Shown one piece after another: positions 60,190-64,000 of a stretch of 64,000 bases of DNA. How positions within the stretch are numbered: position 1 is the first letter of the stretch; each line of letters begins with the position of its first letter. The translations under genes and the position numbers were made by a program. Location of the stretch: positions 110,028 to 174,027 of the forward strand of contig CAWBKU010000001.1 of NCBI GenBank assembly GCA_963789535.1, read 5' to 3'. The DNA comes from CAVXHQ01 sp963789535 (GTDB taxonomy: Bacteria; Pseudomonadota; Alphaproteobacteria; Rhodobacterales; Rhodobacteraceae). The notes below the pieces were generated by a model. It had not been told where the DNA came from and made no database searches. It worked only from the letters and a program-made list of their open reading frames with translations.

Positions 60190-60936
60190 ATGGCCCATGT
60201 GACTTACACGCCCAAAGGGGCCATCGGTCGCTTCGTCCACCACTTCGAGGAGACGACGCTCGCGGTCCTGCTCGCCGCAATGACGGTGCTGACGTTCACC
60301 AACGTGGTGCTGCGGTATCTGTTCAACGCCTCGATCATCTGGTCGCTCGAGGTGGTGCTGATCCTGTTCGCCTGGCTGGTTCTGTTCGGCATCGCCTATG
60401 CGTTCAAGGTGACGGCGCATCTGGGGGTCGATGCGGTCACGTCGCTTTTTCCGACAACGTTCCGGCGGGTGCTGGGGTTCCTGTCGGGCCTCGTCTGCAT
60501 CGCCTACGCGCTCCTCGTGCTGAAAGGCGGCTGGGACTACTGGGCGCCCTTCGCCGACCTGCCCAAATTCGCGGGTCGGGTTCTGCCTACCGGCCTCGAC
60601 TGGGACGCGCGCCGCTTCGGCTATACGATCACCAGCGACGTCCCGATCCCGTTCGAGTGGCTGCGCGCCTGGCTCTCGGCGACCTTCAACAGCTATGAGG
60701 AAGGCGGCGAGACGGTCGTCGAGGTCTATCGCAAGATGCCGGTGCTGGTGCCCTATCTCATCGTTCCGGTGGCCGCCGCCCTGATGGTGCTGCGCACCGT
60801 GCAGGCGACGGTGCGGATCGTGCGCGGCGGGGCCGAGAGCCTGATCGTCAGCCACGAGGCCGAAGAGGCCGTGGAGGAGGCCGCCGCGCGTCTGAATGCC
60901 GAAACCGGCGGCATCACCCTCGACAAGCGGGGCTGA
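60190..60936 (+). CDS. dctQ: TRAP transporter small permease DctQ
   Basis: 248 residues. Four membrane helices with the conserved first part FEETTLAVLLAAMTVLTFTNVVLRYLF and SLEVVLILFAWLVLFGIAYAFK. The loop between helices 3 and 4 is long (about 120-195, with KFAGRVLPTGLDWDARRFGY), which explains the larger than usual size. The C-terminal tail is acidic (VSHEAEEAVEEAAARLNAETG). It pairs with DctM. GGGAGGAA precedes ATG 60190. Confidence 0.92.
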   Translation: MAHVTYTPKGAIGRFVHHFEETTLAVLLAAMTVLTFTNVVLRYLFNASIIWSLEVVLILFAWLVLFGIAYAFKVTAHLGVDAVTSLFPTTFRRVLGFLSGLVCIAYALLVLKGGWDYWAPFADLPKFAGRVLPTGLDWDARRFGYTITSDVPIPFEWLRAWLSATFNSYEEGGETVVEVYRKMPVLVPYLIVPVAAALMVLRTVQATVRIVRGGAESLIVSHEAEEAVEEAAARLNAETGGITLDKRG

Positions 60937-60940
60937 GGCT

Positions 60941-62365
60941 ATGGACGTCGCGATCCTCTTCGGCATGATCATCGGCCTGCTGTTCCTCGGCGTTCCGATC
61001 GCCGTATCGCTCGGCTTTTCGTCGATCGTCTTTCTGCTGAACTATTCGGACACCTCGCTCGCCTCGATCGCGCAATCGCTCTTTCAGGCGATGGCCGGGC
61101 ACGCGACGCTGCTGGCGATCCCGTTCTTCATCCTGGCCTCGACGTTCATGTCGACGGGCGGCGTCGCGCGGCGGATCATCCGGTTCGCGATCGCCTGCGT
61201 CGGCCACCTGCGCGGCGGTCTGGCCATTGCGGGCGTGCTGGCCTGCATGATCTTCGCGGCCCTCTCCGGCTCGTCGCCTGCCACGGTCGTCGCCATCGGT
61301 TCGATCGTGATCGGCGCGATGCGGCAGGCGGGCTATACCCGCGAGTTCGCGGCGGGCGTGATCTGCAATGCGGGAACCCTCGGCATCCTCATTCCGCCGT
61401 CCATCGTGATGGTCGTCTACGCGAGCGCCACGGACGTCTCGGTCGGGCGGATGTTCCTCGCGGGCGTGATCCCGGGGCTGCTGGCGGGCTTCATGCTGAT
61501 GGCGACGATCTATGTCATGGCGGTCGTCAAGGGGATGCCGAAGGGCGACTGGAAGGGCTGGGGCGAGATTTTCGCGTCGTTCCGCGATGCGTTCTGGGGC
61601 CTGATGCTGATCGCGATCATCATGGGCGGCATCTACGGCCATCCCTGGATCAGCTTTTCGGGCGGCCCGCTGGTCTATTGGCGTCCCGGCGCGTTCACCC
61701 CGACAGAGGCCGCCGCCGTCGCCGCCGTCTATGCCTTTCTCGTCTCCATTTTCGTCTATCGCGACATGGGCCCCTATGCCGAGAACGCGGACGGGCGCCG
61801 CGCCAGCGCGTTCGACCCGGTCGCCTTCGCCTCGGCGTTCCTGTGGCACCGCGACACAAGGCACGCCCTGTTCGAGGCGGCCAAGCTGACCGTGACCCTG
61901 ATGTTCATCATCGCCAATGCGCTGATCCTCAAGCAGGTGCTGACCGAACAGCAGATCCCGCAGGAGATCGCGGGCTGGATGCTGGGGCAGGGCCTCGGGC
62001 CGGTCATGTTCCTGATCATCGTCAACGTCATCCTGCTCATCGGCGGTCAGTTCATGGAACCGTCGGGCCTCATCGTCATCGTCGCCCCGATCGTCTTTCC
62101 GATCGCGATCCAGCTCGGTATCGACCCGATCCACCTCGGGATCATCATGGTGGTGAACATGGAGATCGGGATGATCACGCCGCCCGTCGGCCTCAACCTC
62201 TTCGTCACCAGCGGCGTCGCGGGCATGTCGGTCATGGGTGTCGTGCGCGCCGCGCTGCCGTTCCTTGCCGTGCTCTTCGTGTTTCTCATCATTGTGACCT
62301 ATGTGCCGTGGATTTCGACGGTCCTTCCGAATTCGGTCATGGGGCCGGAGATCATCATCAACTGA
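60941..62365 (+). CDS. dctM: TRAP transporter large permease DctM
   Basis: 474 residues. Twelve or so helices: VPIAVSLGFSSIVFLLNY at the start, then AALSGSSPATVVAIGSIVIGAM and GTLGILIPPSIVMVVYA in the middle, and PIHLGIIMVVNMEIGMITPPVGLNLFV near the end. An extra cytoplasmic segment (about 285-315, YRDMGPYAENADGRRASAFDPV) makes it longer than the 430-residue norm, as in other Roseobacter DctM proteins. It is a sodium-driven symporter subunit. It starts 4 bases after dctQ. Confidence 0.94.
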   Translation: MDVAILFGMIIGLLFLGVPIAVSLGFSSIVFLLNYSDTSLASIAQSLFQAMAGHATLLAIPFFILASTFMSTGGVARRIIRFAIACVGHLRGGLAIAGVLACMIFAALSGSSPATVVAIGSIVIGAMRQAGYTREFAAGVICNAGTLGILIPPSIVMVVYASATDVSVGRMFLAGVIPGLLAGFMLMATIYVMAVVKGMPKGDWKGWGEIFASFRDAFWGLMLIAIIMGGIYGHPWISFSGGPLVYWRPGAFTPTEAAAVAAVYAFLVSIFVYRDMGPYAENADGRRASAFDPVAFASAFLWHRDTRHALFEAAKLTVTLMFIIANALILKQVLTEQQIPQEIAGWMLGQGLGPVMFLIIVNVILLIGGQFMEPSGLIVIVAPIVFPIAIQLGIDPIHLGIIMVVNMEIGMITPPVGLNLFVTSGVAGMSVMGVVRAALPFLAVLFVFLIIVTYVPWISTVLPNSVMGPEIIIN

Positions 62366-62430
62366 GGCGGCGGGGTTGACCTTGGCGCCGCCCTGGGGCC
62401 GAGTGTCGCCGTCCCAACCGGAGCCCCGTC

Positions 62431-63099
62431 ATGACCCGCGCCCTGCAAGCCCGCCGCAAGGAGCCGCTGAGCGGCGAGACCCGCTCGGCGGTCGTCTTTC
62501 TGCACGGCTACGGCGCCAATGGCGCCGATCTGCTGGGCCTCGCCGATCCGCTGGCCGAGCACATGCCCGACACCCTGTTCCTCGCGCCTGACGCGCCAGA
62601 GGCCTGTGCGGGTGCCCCGATGGGGTTTCAGTGGTTCCCGATCCCCTGGATCGACGGGTCGAGCGAGGAAGAGCAGTTTCACGGTCTGACCAATGCGGCC
62701 AAGGATCTCGATGCCTTCCTGACCGGCGTGATGGTGGACGAGGATCTGCTGGCCGAGCAGGTCGTCCTCGTCGGCTTTTCGCAAGGGACGATGATGGCAC
62801 TGCATGTCGGCCCGCGCCGTGACGAGGCGCTGGCCGGGATCGTCGCCTTCTCCGGACGGCTGATGCTGCCGGATTTGCTGGGCGACGAGGCGCTGACCCG
62901 CCCGCCGGTCCTGCTGCTGCACGGCGACCAGGACGAGGTGGTGCCGCCGTCCTCGCTGCCCGCTGCGGCCGAGGGCCTGCAACAGGCCGGATGGACCGAG
63001 GTCTACGCCCACGTCATGAAAGGCACCGGCCACGGCATCGCACCCGACGGCCTGTCGGTGGCGCTCGCGTTCATGACCGACAAGCTGGGGCTGGGCTAG
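62431..63099 (+). CDS. Phospholipase/carboxylesterase (alpha/beta hydrolase)
   Basis: 222 residues. The nucleophile Ser117 lies in GFSQG; an acid residue is near 170 (LLHGDQDEVVPP) and the His near 205 (GTGHGIAP). The N-terminal HGYGANGADLLGLA is the oxyanion-hole region of the family related to YpfH and bacterial carboxylesterases. It lacks a signal peptide and acts in the cytosol on short-chain or lysophospholipid esters. Start ATG 62431, 65 bases after dctM. Confidence 0.87.
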   Translation: MTRALQARRKEPLSGETRSAVVFLHGYGANGADLLGLADPLAEHMPDTLFLAPDAPEACAGAPMGFQWFPIPWIDGSSEEEQFHGLTNAAKDLDAFLTGVMVDEDLLAEQVVLVGFSQGTMMALHVGPRRDEALAGIVAFSGRLMLPDLLGDEALTRPPVLLLHGDQDEVVPPSSLPAAAEGLQQAGWTEVYAHVMKGTGHGIAPDGLSVALAFMTDKLGLG

Positions 63100-63225
63100 G
63101 CCGGACCGCGCCGTCACGCCGCTGATACACGGCGGCGTCAAACCTCGACCCGAACGCAAGATCAGGGGCTTGTGCGGCGCAAGTCGCCAGATATAGTGCG
63201 CCCGAGACGAGGGGACATCCACCCG

Positions 63226-63810
63226 ATGCAAGTCGACTTCAGAACCCATTTCGTGCGCGAGGCTGCGGGCACGCGCCAGCATCCGGCACTGGTGCTGAAC
63301 GCCGATTATCGCCCGCTGTCCTATTATCCGCTGTCGCTCTGGCCCTGGCAGGAGGCGGTGAAGGCGGTCTGGCTCGACCGGGTCGAGATCGTGGCCGAAT
63401 ACGACGACGTGGTGCGCAGCCCGTCGACGACGATCCGCATCCCCTCGGTCGTGGTCCTGAAGGATTACGTGAAACCGCAAAAGCGCGTCGCGTTCACCCG
63501 GTTCAACCTGTTCCTGCGCGACGAGTTCTGCTGTCAGTATTGCGGCGCGCGCGGCGACCTCACCTTCGATCACGTCGTCCCGCGCGCCCGCGGCGGCATC
63601 ACCAGTTGGGAGAACGTGGTCGCCGCCTGTTCGACCTGCAACCTGCGCAAGGGCGCGCGGAGCCTGCGCCAATCGGGCATGAACCTGCGCAAACCGGTGC
63701 GCCAGCCGGGCACGGAAGAGTTGCGCAACATCGGCCGCAAGTTTCCACCCGGCCACCTGCACGACAGTTGGGTCGATTTCCTCTACTGGGACGCCGAACT
63801 CGAGGCCTAG
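63226..63810 (+). CDS. HNH endonuclease family protein
   Basis: 194 residues. A conserved N-terminal region (PALVLNADYRPLSYYPLSLWPWQ) is followed by an HNH nuclease: Cys103-x-x-Cys106, the catalytic His116 in FDHVVPRARGG, Asn130 (SWENVVAAC) and Cys135-x-x-Cys138. This arrangement is found widely in Rhodobacterales as a single-copy gene and is not part of a restriction operon here. The substrate and role are unknown. The last gene before the IS66 fragment. Confidence 0.9.
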   Translation: MQVDFRTHFVREAAGTRQHPALVLNADYRPLSYYPLSLWPWQEAVKAVWLDRVEIVAEYDDVVRSPSTTIRIPSVVVLKDYVKPQKRVAFTRFNLFLRDEFCCQYCGARGDLTFDHVVPRARGGITSWENVVAACSTCNLRKGARSLRQSGMNLRKPVRQPGTEELRNIGRKFPPGHLHDSWVDFLYWDAELEA

Positions 63811-63868
63811 GCTCCAGAACTCATTGATCGTCAAAGCCAGAAGAACCGCAAGCGTCCGGTCTGACCGC

Positions 63869-64000
63869 TCTACTTGGTTTTGTTCCACGGCAGGAGATCG
63901 TCGACGCGGGTGATCTTGTAGTCTGGGATACGGGCCAGGGTGTCGGCCAGCCATTCCTGCGGGTCGACGCTGTTCAGCTTTGCGGTCTCGATCAGGGTAG
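63869..64000 (-). mobile_element. IS66-family transposase, C-terminal end (partial)
   Basis: 44 codons running off the right edge, read on the minus strand: TLIETAKLNSVDPQEWLADT, then LARIPDYKITRVDDLLPWNK-TK and TAG. This is the C-terminal signature of IS66 transposases (TAKLN-VDPQ-L...DLLPW). The stop is at 63869. The element's right end probably lies in 63848-63868 (GCAAGCGTCCGGTCTGACCGC, similar to IS66 ends), so HNH gene and insertion are 40-60 bases apart. The rest of the element is outside the window. Confidence 0.85.

Noticed and set aside
1..64000. CRISPR arrays, prophage, integron or restriction loci
   Set aside because: No regularly spaced repeats, phage structural genes or methyltransferase-nuclease pairs were found; the HNH protein is a stand-alone family member.

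Overview
The window is a GC-rich, densely packed bacterial chromosome segment. Family content and gene order point to an alphaproteobacterium of the Rhodobacteraceae/Roseobacter type: an edd-eda pair, plsX-fabH-ihfA-MerR downstream of rpmF and a DUF177 gene, scpA-scpB after nagZ, a DksA with one cysteine, OlsB, DUF2852, DUF2927 and DUF4167 proteins, and TRAP transporters. It reads as core chromosome. I found no prophage, integron, CRISPR array, toxin-antitoxin pair or defence island. The only mobile DNA is the 3' end of an IS66-type transposase at the right edge.

Layout. 1-2400: the tail of a TRAP large permease, a VOC protein, bpt and a DUF2852 protein. 2.7-8.5 kb: a frameshifted glnE, then eda and edd, with a perfect LacI-type operator upstream of edd. 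8.7-20.4 kb: a lipoprotein, a RlmI-like methyltransferase, a PIN protein, an M48 protease, two tiny genes, a DUF2927 lipoprotein, dksA, an FAD monooxygenase, a frameshifted xth, erpA, dgt and a multi-pass membrane protein. 20.5-27.6 kb: argS, a SPOR protein, nagZ, scpA, scpB, a 50-residue protein, dcd and tRNA-Pro(GGG). 27.6-32.1 kb: the minus-strand lipid and ribosome cluster DUF177-rpmF-plsX-fabH-ihfA-MerR. 32.2-40.7 kb: BamE, MsrB, OlsB, Uup, an iron-binding protein, MazG, an M20 hydrolase, a frameshifted agmatinase and a DUF1499 protein. 40.7-44.6 kb: prfA-prmC, a DUF4167 protein and rsmA. 44.6-51.2 kb: the envelope cluster lptF-lptG-lptD-surA-pdxA, running into rsmA. 51.4-55.7 kb: holC, an aspartic protease, MarC, an ABC-F ATPase and ndk. 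55.7-62.4 kb: a complete dicarboxylate-TRAP locus, dctB-dctD-dctP-dctQ-dctM. 62.4-64 kb: an esterase, an HNH protein and the IS66 end.

Two points stand out. First, four conserved genes (glnE, xth, the DUF177 gene and speB) carry six frame breaks. Every one is a +1 shift, which fits single-base insertions, and two sit in the same 8-mer. This looks like sequence error or very recent mutation. Second, the dct locus has a regulator whose AAA+ domain lacks the GAFTGA loop and has a damaged Walker A. Two tandem palindromes 32 bp apart lie between dctD and dctP, and I see no -24/-12 promoter. That suggests dicarboxylate control that does not use sigma-54. A family of short intergenic repeats, including a 34-base unit present twice in opposite orientation, is also scattered through the window.
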